Below, in pieces: positions 1-8,855 of a DNA stretch of 64,000 bases; positions within the stretch are counted from its first letter, which is position 1, and the number at the start of each line of letters is the position of its first letter. This DNA is from Trichomonas vaginalis G3. Its lineage: Eukaryota > Parabasalia > Trichomonadida > Trichomonadidae. The translations under genes and the position numbers were made by a program. Below the pieces are notes generated by a model. The model saw nothing but the letters and a program-made list of their open reading frames with translations, did not search any database and was not told the DNA's origin. Location: positions 13,450,205 to 13,514,204 of the forward strand of contig NC_067206.1 of NCBI RefSeq assembly GCF_026262505.1, read 5' to 3'.

Positions 1-104
1 ATCTTCATGCGGTGTGTTATTATTGTACTCCCAAATAAAGGCAGGAATAGCCTGAATGCTTTGGCAGCGCTCCAATGTCGGCCAGAATCTCTCAATCTTA
101 GTTA
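1..104 (-). mobile_element. integrase/transposase-like fragment at window edge
   Basis: Read on the minus strand, this edge piece is open throughout and includes KIERFWPTLERC and later IWEYNNNTPHED. An IERFW helix followed by a YN-N-TPH motif is the usual end of an rve/DDE integrase core, so this is probably part of an integrase or transposase that continues left of the window. It is unlike the two Maverick integrases at 11,024 and 44,908, so it may be a different element next to E1. Only about 34 residues are visible; the family is a guess. Confidence 0.3.
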
Positions 105-108
105 GTAT

Positions 109-157
109 ACATAACATGGGTACGGAGGCACTGCGTTCCACCGTACCCCTGTTATGT
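109..157. other. long hairpin, 17-nt arms
   Basis: Arms at 109-125 and 141-157 pair at 16 of 17 positions (ACATAACATGGGTACGG against the complement of CCGTACCCCTGTTATGT) around a 15-base loop containing AGGCACTGCG. A shorter version with the same GAGGCACTGCG core lies at about 2,272-2,304. Each sits at the outer edge of one copy of a direct repeat, so the hairpin may mark a duplication or insertion boundary, or it may be a transcript end. Confidence 0.6.
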
Positions 158-728
158 GAATTTGACACTTTACAAAACTGTTAACGTATATTTTACAACA
201 CAAACGACAACACTAACTTAACCTTAAATATTTACAAAGCCGCCAACCACTTCACTTCACTAATGAAAAAATAAACGTTCTCACTAACGTTCCCACTAAT
301 GTTCTCATTTACAAAAGTATTGCAGCGCTTCCCATTGCTGTGCTTCACACAATAGTTCATATTCTTCAGTATCGCTGCTGTCACTCCAATCGTCAGAGTC
401 AAAATCACTGTCAAAATAAATGTATGTAAGTTTTGACAAAGCTAATGAAACACGCTTACCGTTTGTATCTATTGCTTTTATATATCTCCCATTATGTTTG
501 TTGTCGTAAACGCTCAAACTAACTTTACCCTTTCTCCCTCGTATCTGATAGAATGTATTTTCACGAGGAACGAAGAACAAATTCTTGAACTCATGACCGT
601 TGTAGTTTGTTATCTCAATAGTTTTCGTCATTTACATCCAAATAAAAATTTTCAGTAAAAATAAACTTAAAAATAAATGATATCACCACTCCCACACGTA
701 TGAAAACATAGCACAAAAATAAATTTAG
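126..728. repeat. direct repeat copy 1 (about 600 bp)
   Basis: This block recurs at 2,276-2,892 in the same orientation. The shared part includes the non-coding GTTAACGTATATTTTACAAC stretch, a small gene (305-631 and 2,470-2,790) and its promoter side up to the intergenic palindrome. The copies differ by scattered substitutions and by an extra short repeat in the second copy. Confidence 0.85.
305..631 (-). CDS. stand-alone HNH-tail-like domain protein, copy 1
   Basis: A 108-residue protein of unknown function. It starts MTKTIEITNYNGHEF, then a basic strand-rich segment (RGRKGKVSLSV), DTNGKRVSLALSKL and an acidic tail. The same order, EIT-Y-HEF then DTDGKNVRLYLNKF, forms the last 75 residues of the HNH endonuclease of E2 (46,150-46,734), so this looks like that tail domain living alone. 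A second copy lies at 2,470-2,790. The ATG at 631 follows a T-rich TTTTTATTT leader like those of other Maverick genes. The frame is intact. A DNA-binding role is inferred only from the HNH link. Confidence 0.6.
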   Translation of the reverse strand: MTKTIEITNYNGHEFKNLFFVPRENTFYQIRGRKGKVSLSVYDNKHNGRYIKAIDTNGKRVSLALSKLTYIYFDSDFDSDDWSDSSDTEEYELLCEAQQWEALQYFCK

Positions 729-775
729 GGTAGAAGGTTAGATCTAACCTCATTTCTAACCTCATTTCTAACCCT
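729..775. repeat. compound intergenic palindrome, GGTTAGA type
   Basis: GGGTAGAA and GGTTAGA on the left are matched by TCTAACC copies and a final AACCC on the right. The centre, GGTTAGATCTAACC, is a perfect palindrome. It sits between the ends of two minus-strand genes and belongs to a family of at least 17 copies in the window. Confidence 0.8.
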
Positions 776-790
776 GTTGAATTCATTGCT

Positions 791-1027
791 TTATAACTCT
801 CTTCCTTTATCCAACTCTTCTAACTTCTTCCTAAGTTCAGCAATGTTGTCCTCATGAAGTTTAATCTTTCTCAAAATTCCTTCTTTATCTAATGGTTGCT
901 TTATCTTTCTAAACTGAACTCTACCATCCTTCATAGTATGAATGTAAAAACCTTCTGGAATAGTTCCTGATTTAATGTATTCTACCAAAAACTTTTGTTT
1001 CATTGCTTCAGTGACTTTAGTCGTCAT
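791..1027 (-). CDS. small coiled-coil Maverick protein (78 aa)
   Basis: Function unknown. The first ATG is at 1,027 (MTTKVTEAMKQKFLVEYI). The middle reads like the first half of the 194-residue E2 protein at 45,519-46,103: both have an acidic helix, a glycine turn, then a lysine-rich KIKQPLDKEGILRK or KKKQTLTNKILKS segment. The last 30 residues are heptad-like (LHEDNIAELRKKLEELDK), so a short coiled coil is likely. A T-rich leader precedes the start. Intact. Confidence 0.55.
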   Translation of the reverse strand: MTTKVTEAMKQKFLVEYIKSGTIPEGFYIHTMKDGRVQFRKIKQPLDKEGILRKIKLHEDNIAELRKKLEELDKGREL

Positions 1028-1075
1028 TTCAATCAAATAAAAATTTTAATATTAAATAAAAATAACGTTATTTTT

Positions 1076-1531
1076 TCAGTAAGGAAACGCAGGAGTTTTA
1101 CGATTTATTTGAGGAGTAGGTTCTGGTTTAAATGTTGGAGTCGGTTTAGGAGTTGACTTTTGAACAGGAGTTTGTACTTCCATAGGTTCAGGAGTCATTG
1201 AAGGTTTTGCTTGTGAAGGCGTTGGTTTTGGCGAAGGTGTTGGAGTTTGTTTAACTTCAGCTACTTCAGTATTATTTACAACATTTGCTTTATTTCTTTT
1301 CAACATCATTACTGCTCCTGCTGTAGCTAGCAAACCTAGTGGGAGACCATATTTTATATAAGGACTTGACCAAATGTTTTTGACAGGAGCTGGTGGAACA
1401 CCTAACCTTGGTGAGACTGCTCTTTGCCATTGTGCAGCTCGTAAGAAATATTCAATAGGTGCTCCATAATCGTTTGGTAAAGTTTGTTTCACAGATGGTG
1501 AAGGTTCACGAGAGCTTGATGAAGAACTCAT
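1076..1531 (-). CDS. single-pass membrane protein with proline-rich tail
   Basis: A 151-residue protein with one hydrophobic segment at about residues 60-80 (YGLPLGLLATAGAVMML) followed by KRNK and then about 65 residues of TP/KP-rich tail. The first 60 residues are polar and begin with a serine run. The layout suggests a tail-exposed membrane or virion protein. E2 has a smaller membrane protein at 40,546-40,677 but no clear match. The start ATG is at 1,531; the frame is intact. Function unknown. Confidence 0.5.
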   Translation of the reverse strand: MSSSSSSREPSPSVKQTLPNDYGAPIEYFLRAAQWQRAVSPRLGVPPAPVKNIWSSPYIKYGLPLGLLATAGAVMMLKRNKANVVNNTEVAEVKQTPTPSPKPTPSQAKPSMTPEPMEVQTPVQKSTPKPTPTFKPEPTPQINRKTPAFPY

Positions 1532-1561
1532 TTATAAGCTTTAAAAATAAACGTTCATCCT

Positions 1562-2298
1562 TTATTCCTCACTGTCGTCCGTAGCTAAGTTATAGTCATC
1601 TAATCTTATTATGGGGATGCCATTAGCACGCACCTGAATGGCAAAGCAACAATCCCTCATAAATCCAATAAGTGGCTTTGGTACGTTTTCAGTTGCTAGT
1701 TCAATAGGTCCTTTAACAGACAATTTGTATGTTATTGGAGCAGTAGATGTTTGACCTTGCTGGAAGCAAAAGTCCACTTCAGTTGGAAAACCACATAAGA
1801 AATGTGTGTTGTCATAGCTATCCATTTATGTTCCACACTACCATCATCCACCAATGACCTCATAACATCTTCATTAAATCCAATCATATCATTGTTTGTA
1901 TTGCAAGCGTTCGCAACCATTTCATAAAATACAGGTCCATATGATTTTTCAGGTTCTGCAGGCATATTTCCATAAGCTCCCATGGAAAGCTGAAGATATT
2001 TAAACTTAGGGTTCTCAAAATTAACATAATAGTTGTCTTTCTTTCTAAATAGTGCCCAAATACTTTTAACATTAATAGGCGTATAAGCTGCTGTAAATGT
2101 TGCACTTGAACTATCTGTATTCTTTGAGAATGAACCGTCCATAGGAATCCAATCCATAACTTTAACAGGAAAACATAAAGCCTCGTTTGTATAATGTTCT
2201 ACAAGTTCTGTATAAATGTTAGGGTCTAAAGAGAATGACTTTGGATGAATGAAAGTTAGTATCCCTAAGTTGTGTACTGAGGCACTGCGCGCCTCCAT
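1562..2298 (-). pseudogene. capsid-like protein remains (double jelly-roll type?)
   Basis: A virus-type structural gene region in E1, broken and incomplete. Readable parts include TPINVKSIWALFRKKDNYY, LQLSMGAYGNMPAEPEKSYG and a later GFPTEVDFCFQQGQ, with the turn-rich, strand-rich look of Polinton major capsid proteins. The GFPTE motif recalls GCPTE in the E2 protein at 55,631-56,437. The upstream edge runs into the 2,276-2,892 direct repeat, so the repeat probably displaced the 5' part. The capsid assignment rests on composition and neighbours only. Confidence 0.4.
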
Positions 2299-2892
2299 AC
2301 ACCACTTAGCGGTTTTGACACTTTACGAAACCGTTAACGTATATTTTACAACACAAACGACAACACTAACTTAACCTTAAATATTTATAAAACCGCCAAC
2401 CACTTCACCTCACTAATGAAAAAATAAACGTTTTCACTAACGAACTCACTAATGAAAAAATAAACGTTCTCACTTACAAACGTATTGCAACTCCTCCCAT
2501 TGCTGTGCTTCACATAACAGCTCATAATCTTCTGACTCACTTTCTTCTTCATATAGGTCAAAGTCACTGTCAAAATAAATGTTAGTAAGTTTTGACAAAG
2601 CTAATGAAACACGTTTACCGTTTGTATCGTATGCTTGTATAAACTTTCCATTCTTCATTCCTTCATAAACGCTCAAACTAACTTTACCTTTTCTCCCTCG
2701 TATCTGATAGAATGTATTTTCACGAGGAACGAAGAACAAATTCTTGAACTCATGACCGTTGTAGTTTGTTATCTCAATAGTTTTCGTCATTTACATAAAA
2801 ATAAAATAAAAATAAAATAAAAAATAAACTTAAAATTAATGATATCACCACTCCCACACGTATGAAAACATAGCGCAAAAATAAATTTAGGT
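2276..2892. repeat. direct repeat copy 2 (about 600 bp)
   Basis: Second copy of the block at 126-728. It begins at a GAGGCACTGCGCGCCTC hairpin and includes a second version of the small gene. Confidence 0.85.
2470..2790 (-). CDS. stand-alone HNH-tail-like domain protein, copy 2
   Basis: A 106-residue paralogue of the protein at 305-631, nearly identical over the first 75 residues (KTIEITNYNGHEFKNLFF, RGRKGKVSLSVY) and diverged in the acidic tail (SESEDYELLCEAQQWEELQY). Both frames have stayed open although neighbouring capsid and ATPase genes are broken, which suggests recent duplication or some retained use. The leader is a run of TTTTTATTTTA repeats ending TATGTAAATG. Confidence 0.6.
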   Translation of the reverse strand: MTKTIEITNYNGHEFKNLFFVPRENTFYQIRGRKGKVSLSVYEGMKNGKFIQAYDTNGKRVSLALSKLTNIYFDSDFDLYEEESESEDYELLCEAQQWEELQYVCK

Positions 2893-2936
2893 GAAGTGGT
2901 GAAATCTCACCTCTTTTTTCACCTCTTTTTTCACCT
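2890..2936. repeat. compound intergenic palindrome, GGTGA type
   Basis: GGTGAAG and GGTGA on the left pair with TCTCACC and TTTTCACC copies on the right. Same architecture as the unit at 729-775, with GGTTA/TAACC replaced throughout by GGTGA/TCACC. Confidence 0.8.
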
Positions 2937-2943
2937 CATGAAT

Positions 2944-3432
2944 TCATTGCTTTATAACTCTCTTCCTTGGTTTCTTTTTAGTTGCTTTCTTCACGTCTGT
3001 CTCCAACTTGACTGTCTTTCTTCTTCGTCCGTAATGATACCAGTTACTTCCACCAGTCAATGGGTCAAATGGTCTTTCGTAAGGGTTTCCATACATTCCA
3101 TAGGGACCATACGGAAGAACTGCTGGTGGAGGAAGAGTTCCATCGACTCTATTTAAATGCATTGTTTCACCTTTCATCTGGTCATTAAAGTCTTTTGCGT
3201 GTTTTGAAAACTCATCGTCCTTTCCTAAAGCATTTTCCGACTCAGTCGCAACCAAATTGGATGCTTTATTTATGAGCCCTATTTTATTTAATCTTAACTT
3301 CTTTGCAACCCAGCCTCCAATCTTCCCTTTATTTGCATCTAATGTCTTCGAAACCCTTCCTCCACTCATTTTATTTACTGCGTCATAAGCTCCAAGTGCT
3401 TTTGCTCCAAATGCTAATGCTTTTGTTCCCAT
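2944..3432 (-). CDS. basic Gly/Ala- and Pro-rich structural-like protein
   Basis: A 162-residue protein with an alanine/glycine-rich helical start (MGTKALAFGAKALGAYDAV), a PYGPYGMYGNPYERPFDP turn-rich middle and a very basic end (RRRKTVKLETDVKKATKKK). A hydrophobic start with a basic tail recalls minor virion or core proteins of adenovirus-like viruses, but no family motif is certain. The reading frame is open for a few codons upstream of the ATG at 3,432, so the start is uncertain. Confidence 0.45.
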   Translation of the reverse strand: MGTKALAFGAKALGAYDAVNKMSGGRVSKTLDANKGKIGGWVAKKLRLNKIGLINKASNLVATESENALGKDDEFSKHAKDFNDQMKGETMHLNRVDGTLPPPAVLPYGPYGMYGNPYERPFDPLTGGSNWYHYGRRRKTVKLETDVKKATKKKPRKRVIKQ

Positions 3433-3458
3433 TGCGCCTAAAGCTGCCCAAGCTACAT

Positions 3459-3683
3459 TTACACCATATTAAAATCATCTCTCTTCAATATTATCTCATA
3501 AAAGTTCTCGTTACTGGAGAAAGTCAATGAAACATAAACATTCTCACGGGCTTCGCCCTCACCGCTTTGCGGTCTATCTAACTTCTTTCTTATCTCATCT
3601 ATTCGCTTCAAAATGTCTGAACAATTGCTAACATCTTCTACAACAGTTATTTCATCATGACTGACCTTCAAGAACAAGCTCAT
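3459..3683 (-). CDS. small protein carrying a double-hairpin insert (74 aa)
   Basis: Unknown function; it starts MSLFLKVSHDEITVVEDV. Codons for RPQSGEGEARE fall exactly on two GC-rich mini-hairpins at 3,548-3,558 and 3,562-3,572. The rest is AT-rich, so this 10-12-residue stretch looks like a DNA insert that kept the frame. The stop ATGGTGTAA lies just before the next minus-strand gene. Confidence 0.45.
   Translation of the reverse strand: MSLFLKVSHDEITVVEDVSNCSDILKRIDEIRKKLDRPQSGEGEARENVYVSLTFSSNENFYEIILKRDDFNMV
3548..3572. repeat. double mini-hairpin inside a coding frame, copy 1
   Basis: GGGC-TTC-GCCC and CCGC-TTT-GCGG lie three bases apart. On the minus strand this reads CCGCAAAGCGGTGAGG then GCGAAGCCCGTG. 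It differs from the copy at 16,516-16,541 mainly by matched changes on both sides of a stem. Confidence 0.75.
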
Positions 3684-4564
3684 TTAATATGCAATTAAAA
3701 TCATCTCAATAATGAGTCCATCCTTTCCATCTTTAGGTAGCACAACATCTTTCATTGAAGAAGGTTCGACAAGTCTTATGTTAAACTTACTGACAAAGTT
3801 TGTTATACTATAATGCTTCGGTGGCGAATACATGTAGTTTGAAAGACATAATATAGATTCTTCAGCAAATTCACTTATACTGGATTTTATAACAATGTTC
3901 TCACGAGACCAAATACCACCAATTGACAATCTTGTAAGCAATCCTGCTGAACCTTCTACTGTAAACATCGATGGTAACATTCCACGAAGGTCATCTATTG
4001 ACATCGTTGAGTCACTGAATTTAAATATTTTCTTAAAGCAATCGTCATTATCTAACCATGCAATAGCTTTGAAGTTTTCATTCGAATATACATCTGCTTC
4101 ATTAAATGTAAAACCTGACTTCTTTGCAGAGATGACTTTAAAATCTATTGAGTTTGTTTCAAAATTATATGCTATGGTAACTTCTGAAGGTAATGGATGC
4201 CCTTCCGCAGTAAGTTGTTCTCTCACTACCGTTTGAAGCTTTGTGTTAAAAACTTTCATGTCATCTCTGTGTCTAGGTTCACATACACAGCAATGGGAAA
4301 ACTATCTTGCTTCTTTGTTTCATCATTATACCTCAAAACATTAAAGTTCTTCAATAATATTGTCCTTCCTGCTGGAATACTTCGAACCTGTCTGATTTCA
4401 ATAGCTTTCTCACCTCCTACATACTCTACCCAGTGTCTTGGATATTCATAAGTATACTGACTTTCTTGAATTTTGGTTGGTTTCATCATAACGTGTTCAT
4501 AGTATATCTTTATACTCTTGTCAGTTAGACTCGGTGCTATGTTCTGAATATTTCTGACTTGCAT
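3684..4564 (-). pseudogene. Maverick family-A protein remains
   Basis: Two overlapping minus-strand frames (3,684-4,259 and 4,256-4,564) carry features of the roughly 285-residue family found whole at 41,328-42,176 and 46,831-47,691. Shared signs are an aromatic/basic core (YEYPRHWVEYVGGEKAIEIR, compare DYPLRWLRDPSVTKAIGFRR) and a serine-rich, capsid-like C-terminal part. The gene is broken here. The family has no sure function; copy number and strand-rich character suggest a minor structural protein. Confidence 0.5.
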
Positions 4565-4580
4565 TTTTAATGGAGATAAA

Positions 4581-5475
4581 ATGAAGCATTTAATACATGA
4601 CGTAGATGAAGACATGAATGAAACTACAGACAAACTTAACTCTTCTCTCATTCTTCCTTTCAGCAAAGATTATGAATTCTGTTCAAATGGTGTGTATTTC
4701 TATTGTGGAAAGATGGGTTCAGGTAAGACATTTAACCTCATTCGTCATATACTCATAACAAGCGTTTAGGTCAAGATTCATATTATGACCAAATCATTAT
4801 ATCAGCAACTTCAGACTCTATGGACTCAACAGCGAAAACATTTATGTCAAAAGTTCAAGCATCTGTCGTTAAAGTTCCAGATAGCGAACTCATTGAATTT
4901 CTTCAACGTTACGTTCGACGTAAGAGGAAATATTATGCCATCGTTGAATTTATACAGTCAGGAATGCAAAAGACTTCAGAAGAGATGGAAAGAATTATTG
5001 ACAAACACCACTTACGTCAATACTCAGGAGTTTACGATATGAAACGACTTACAAAACTACATTCTGTCAAAACTTTCAAAATACCCCTTCAAAAAGTATC
5101 CTTCAAATTACTCTGCTCGTTTGCGACGACTTCGCCGGAAAAGGTTTAGTGTCAAAGCCTGACTCACCATTAGCTAACATCATTACTAAAGTCAGACATT
5201 ACCACTTAACTGTAGCAATACTTATGCAAACATGGCGTTTTCTTGCTTTAAACATAAAACGTCTCATAACTGACTTCGTTATCTTTCAAGGTTTCTCACG
5301 TTATGATATTGAACTCATTTGGAAACAGTCAGGTATAACATTACCTTTTTGAAGAAATTTGGGAAGCATATAAGTCTTCATCTCTCCTCGTTCATACCTT
5401 GAGATTCATATCATGACTAATACCATTAAAGTCAAAAATATTCCATGGGAACGACCAACATTTTTTAAAGTTTAA
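4581..5475 (+). pseudogene. A32-type packaging ATPase, broken
   Basis: Maverick packaging ATPase of the FtsK/HerA-A32 class, which pumps DNA into capsids in related viruses. A Walker A motif GKMGSGKTF lies near the start; LVCDDFAGKG is the Walker B region, followed by the conserved MQTWRFLALNIKR sensor-like helix. It starts at ATG 4,581, divergent from the minus-strand family-A remains with 16 bp between them. The gene has several breaks. E2 carries its own broken counterpart at 52,536-53,429. Confidence 0.75.
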
Positions 5476-5850
5476 CCTTCAATTGACTGATGGTAAACAA
5501 ATTCCATGCATCTCTGTCGCCATTTCTGTTAATATTTTTGCTGTCATTCATATCATCCACTTCTCCATCCGTTAGCTTTTGAGGATATGCGTTAGAATAG
5601 CTGTTCTTAAATGAAGGCTTTTCACCTTTTAGCGCATAAACTCTATAACTTTCTGCATACTTTATGTTTGAACCTCCTGAGCCATCATTGACATAAATTT
5701 TTATAGGCTTCCACCCTTTGTTCATGTTCCTGCTTCTTCCCTTAGCTCTTTTGTTCAGTAGTTCTACATCTTTTACACAGCACCTGTCTCAGTGAATTCA
5801 ACAATATTTTCATTCGTTAGCTTTACATTCAAACCCTTGTCGATTATTGT
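5465..5850 (-). pseudogene. Maverick family-C remains
   Basis: An 86-residue open part (5,465-5,725: GWKPIKIYVNDGSGGSNIKY and a C-terminal DAWNLFTISQLKVK) with weaker coding-like sequence upstream to about 5,850. The strand-rich start and W-L-x-QL end resemble the E2 protein at 57,285-57,704 (FIDRVVLYTNNGKCYRI, ARWKLSLYQ). Broken. Function unknown. Confidence 0.35.
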
Positions 5851-5888
5851 TCATTTCATACATATAAAAGGTTTTTATTCTATATGAA

Positions 5889-6500
5889 ATGAGAAGCAAA
5901 TCCATCTTAGCTGGTGCCGTTAATGTTCCAATTGAACCAACATCAAATGTTGACTCACGAACGACAAACAATATTGTCATAAAGAACTATAGTTCAGAGT
6001 GTTTGAAAGAAAAAGAACCAGAACTGAAATCCGTGAATTTAAACTCAGCTTCAAACGCTAACGCTACATCAGATGTTAAGTTAGAGTATCCACCACTGGA
6101 CCAAGTTCTTTCAAGAGAAGCCAACGACAACCCTTACAAATGTTCAAACAAATCCTTCAGATAACGTAGACCATTACCTTCTTCAGTTATACCAAACAAT
6201 TTTACTCAAAGACGATAAGAAGCTTTTGACAAATCTTATAAGCAAGAACCAAATAATTCTAACAAAGGAGGACCTTGAAAATGTTATATCACGAATAACA
6301 GGGAAACAATGTGTCATTGACTATCTGACCCTGAAATCGAATGCTGTGGTCAAACGCCACCATTCATGAAAATAGGTAACATCCGCATCATTGAAACACC
6401 AGGAACTACAGGAGTTGAGTTTAAGTATAAATATTCGAACGAGTATACAAAACTTTCAACAGAATATAAGCTTTGTTTGAAATATGTTTTAGTAAATTAA
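5889..6500 (+). pseudogene. Maverick family-B remains
   Basis: The open 5' part (MRSKSILAGAVNVPIEP) and later stretches such as DHYLLQLYQTILLKDDKK and FMKIGNIRIIETPGTTG match the layout of the 193-residue E2 protein at 56,685-57,266: a polar head, a Y-P-x-L-x-x-V motif, a helical middle, a Cys-Cys-Gly strand and a short end. Broken in about two places. In both elements it lies beside a 70-76-residue gene and a penton-like gene. Function unknown. Confidence 0.5.
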
Positions 6501-6764
6501 AGCAATTTGTAATATCTATCCAAAACTTCTTCAACAGTATCGAACTCATCTTCATAATGCAAACCTTCTTATTGACTTGGTGCAGTTTTCACTAACACAA
6601 TATAGCGCTTTGCTCTCGGCGCCTTTGACGCCTTTTTCTGTTCTCTTGACTGACATAACTAACTCATTTGTTTCATCAAACAGCAATAACCAAAGTTCAT
6701 GACCTAATACATAACATTCATACTTTATATTTTTAGCTCTGAGTTCTCTTGTAAGCTGTTGCAT
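6497..6764 (-). CDS. small Maverick protein (70-90 aa family)
   Basis: It starts MQQLTRELRAKNIKYECYVLGHELWLLL. The E2 protein at 56,448-56,678 (MSKLLERCLKKNNIDFISC, LYTLLND, DEVLLHF) has the same order of a short helix, an NI-x-x strand and a DEVL end. The frame open from the ATG ends near 6,552, while similar sequence runs on to about 6,497. It overlaps the end of the penton-like remains. Function unknown. Confidence 0.4.
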
Positions 6765-7506
6765 TTAATTTTTCTAAAAAGTCAACTTCAACAGTCATTC
6801 GCACTGGTGCCTTCAGTTCTACAGGCTCTCTTGAAAGTCAACAAGTCTGAATTGCATGTCTTTCAAATTATGAGGACTAATGCGAACCCATTTACCTAAA
6901 TGAGTTACTATGACAGGAACGTTTGGAATGAACATTGAATTGACTGCATAACAGAAGGATTTATATTCTACTGAACCTTTACTATTAACTCCTGAAATAC
7001 CTGTGACATTAGCTATTTTGACTCAACGTATAAACAATTACCATAACATACGTATGGAACAGATTTCATCTCAATCGTTTTGTCAACACTTTTCAAAGGA
7101 CATGTCTTTATGGTATGCTCCCAGAAGCAATTGAACTCTATGACTCATTCGTGTTATCTTAAACTCCTTCGCATAACTGAACTTCAAAACTCCTGCAATA
7201 AGTTTAACATTCATTAAGTTTTCTTCGTTCTCCTTGTTTATTGTAGTATTTATGAGCGCATTTAACACTCCAGCTAATGTTTCCATCTTATATTCTACAT
7301 TATTGTGAAATCTTATTTCGTGCTTCTTTCCATCTATTTCAAGCTCCATGAAATCTGTTTCATCTGTTAAACGAATGAAGCGATAGTATTGAAGTCAACA
7401 ACTCTGAAAGCAAGCGCTTCATTCTGAAGACCTAAGTTTGTGTAGCTTTACTGTCCGTATTCGTTTGGGTCTGTACTTTGCAAATAGAACAACATTTTAT
7501 TCTCAT
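6733..7506 (-). pseudogene. minor capsid/penton-like protein remains
   Basis: The longest open part (7,083-7,349) reads MELEIDGKKHEIRFHNNVEY; flanking stretches include MLFYLQSTDPNEYG and LGKWVRISPHNLKDMQFRLV. Position and strand-rich style agree with the 268-residue E2 protein at 55,631-56,437, which I take as a jelly-roll minor capsid candidate. Broken in several places. Its start lies 4 bp from the divergent fibre-like region. Confidence 0.35.
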
Positions 7507-8115
7507 TAAAATATGAGTATTGCTGCATATGCGTATGAAGCTGACAGAGCTAACGTTTATATTTTGGTCAATACTCTCTCACACTTACTGACAAATATAT
7601 TGTTATTTCTGATGGAAATACCGAGAAATACATAACATGGAAGGACTATGAAAAGTTTGACCCTATTTTAAACTCCATGCACTATGCCATTCATTGTAAA
7701 TGGTGAAGTTGTCATGAAGAACGACACAACAGTATATAAGTCTGTATATGAAGCTTAGAATATATGTTGAATTATAATCCCGAAAGATTTGACCCAAGCA
7801 CTACGTCATGTACAATGCCTTTTATTAAGGATGGTGAAATCGTAAGAGTTCCGAATTCAACGGTTTACACAGCTGTTCAAAACAGTTTACAAAACATTTT
7901 TAGCGAATATCTTTAATTCAGAAACTACAGAAATAAAATTACCATATATAACAGATGCTAAAGAAATTAAATCAAAAACGAACATTATTTACGTCACTTA
8001 ATGATTTAATGACTTATATCATTAATATTCCTGCACCAACTACAGCATTTGATCCAAACTCGACGGTTTGCAGTGTACCTTTATAAAGTCGCAAACGGAC
8101 TCTTTGAGTCCTGAA

Positions 8116-8149
8116 GGTCTTTCAGACCGAAGCGACCAGGGCGAAGCCC
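8116..8149. repeat. double mini-hairpin inside fibre remains, copy 2
   Basis: GGTCT-TTC-AGACC at 8,116-8,128 and GGGC-GAA-GCCC at 8,139-8,149. The second hairpin and its trailing ATG match the second hairpins at 3,548-3,558 (minus strand) and 16,531-16,541. Confidence 0.7.
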
Positions 8150-8824
8150 ATGACAGTTCATTAATTGTTTTAAGGGATTCAACAGTTAATGAATCATTAA
8201 AGGCGTCATTAATGAAAATCATTGATTTTAATTCATTCACGAATACATATAATTCATTCATTAATGTTTCATATGCTTCTAAAGAAGGTGAGCCAAAAAC
8301 TATCGATAAAGCGGTGTATGAATAAAAGCATCAACGACGAAATTGAATTCGTTAACTTTTGACGGTGATAGTTTCGTTAATGACATAACATCGGGGAAAA
8401 CAATTTTAACGAAAGAATATTTAAAATCTCATGTTAGTGAGTTCGTTGAAATTGAAAAAGAAGGTGGAATTAAGTTCGATCCCACTGAATTTCATTTTCA
8501 GCTTAGCGAATGCGGGTGTTAGTTTCGCTGAATGGACAACTATACAGAGTGAAATAAATGCAATATGGACGTTTTGGGGTCAAAAGCGGGAATGGGTGAG
8601 CTTGTAAATGCTGCAAGAACATTAGGTGAAACAGGAAATTTTGTAGATGGTTTTAAAAGACTTGTTTCAAATGTTTTAACAAACACAAAGAAATTATTTA
8701 TATATACCATACATAACGGACGGATTTTCGAACAGGTAGCAACAAACCCTCCGGTTTATGGCTGCGTGATGATGGTTAGAGATATAAAACCACGTAACGA
8801 CGGGAACGAAGAACATGAACAACA

Positions 8825-8855
8825 GAGCCCAACGGGCTCAGAGCCACATAGTGGC
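8825..8855. repeat. double mini-hairpin inside fibre remains, copy 3
   Basis: GAGCCC-AAC-GGGCTC at 8,825-8,839 and GCCAC-ATA-GTGGC at 8,843-8,855, followed by GAGGA. The second hairpin plus tail matches GCCGC-AAC-GCGGC-GAGGA at 16,516 with a paired G-C to A-T change. Confidence 0.7.

Noticed and set aside
729-775. CRISPR-like look of the recurring palindromes
   Set aside because: Copies are spread over both elements at gene ends, not in an array with equal unique spacers, and no cas gene is present; the genome is eukaryotic.
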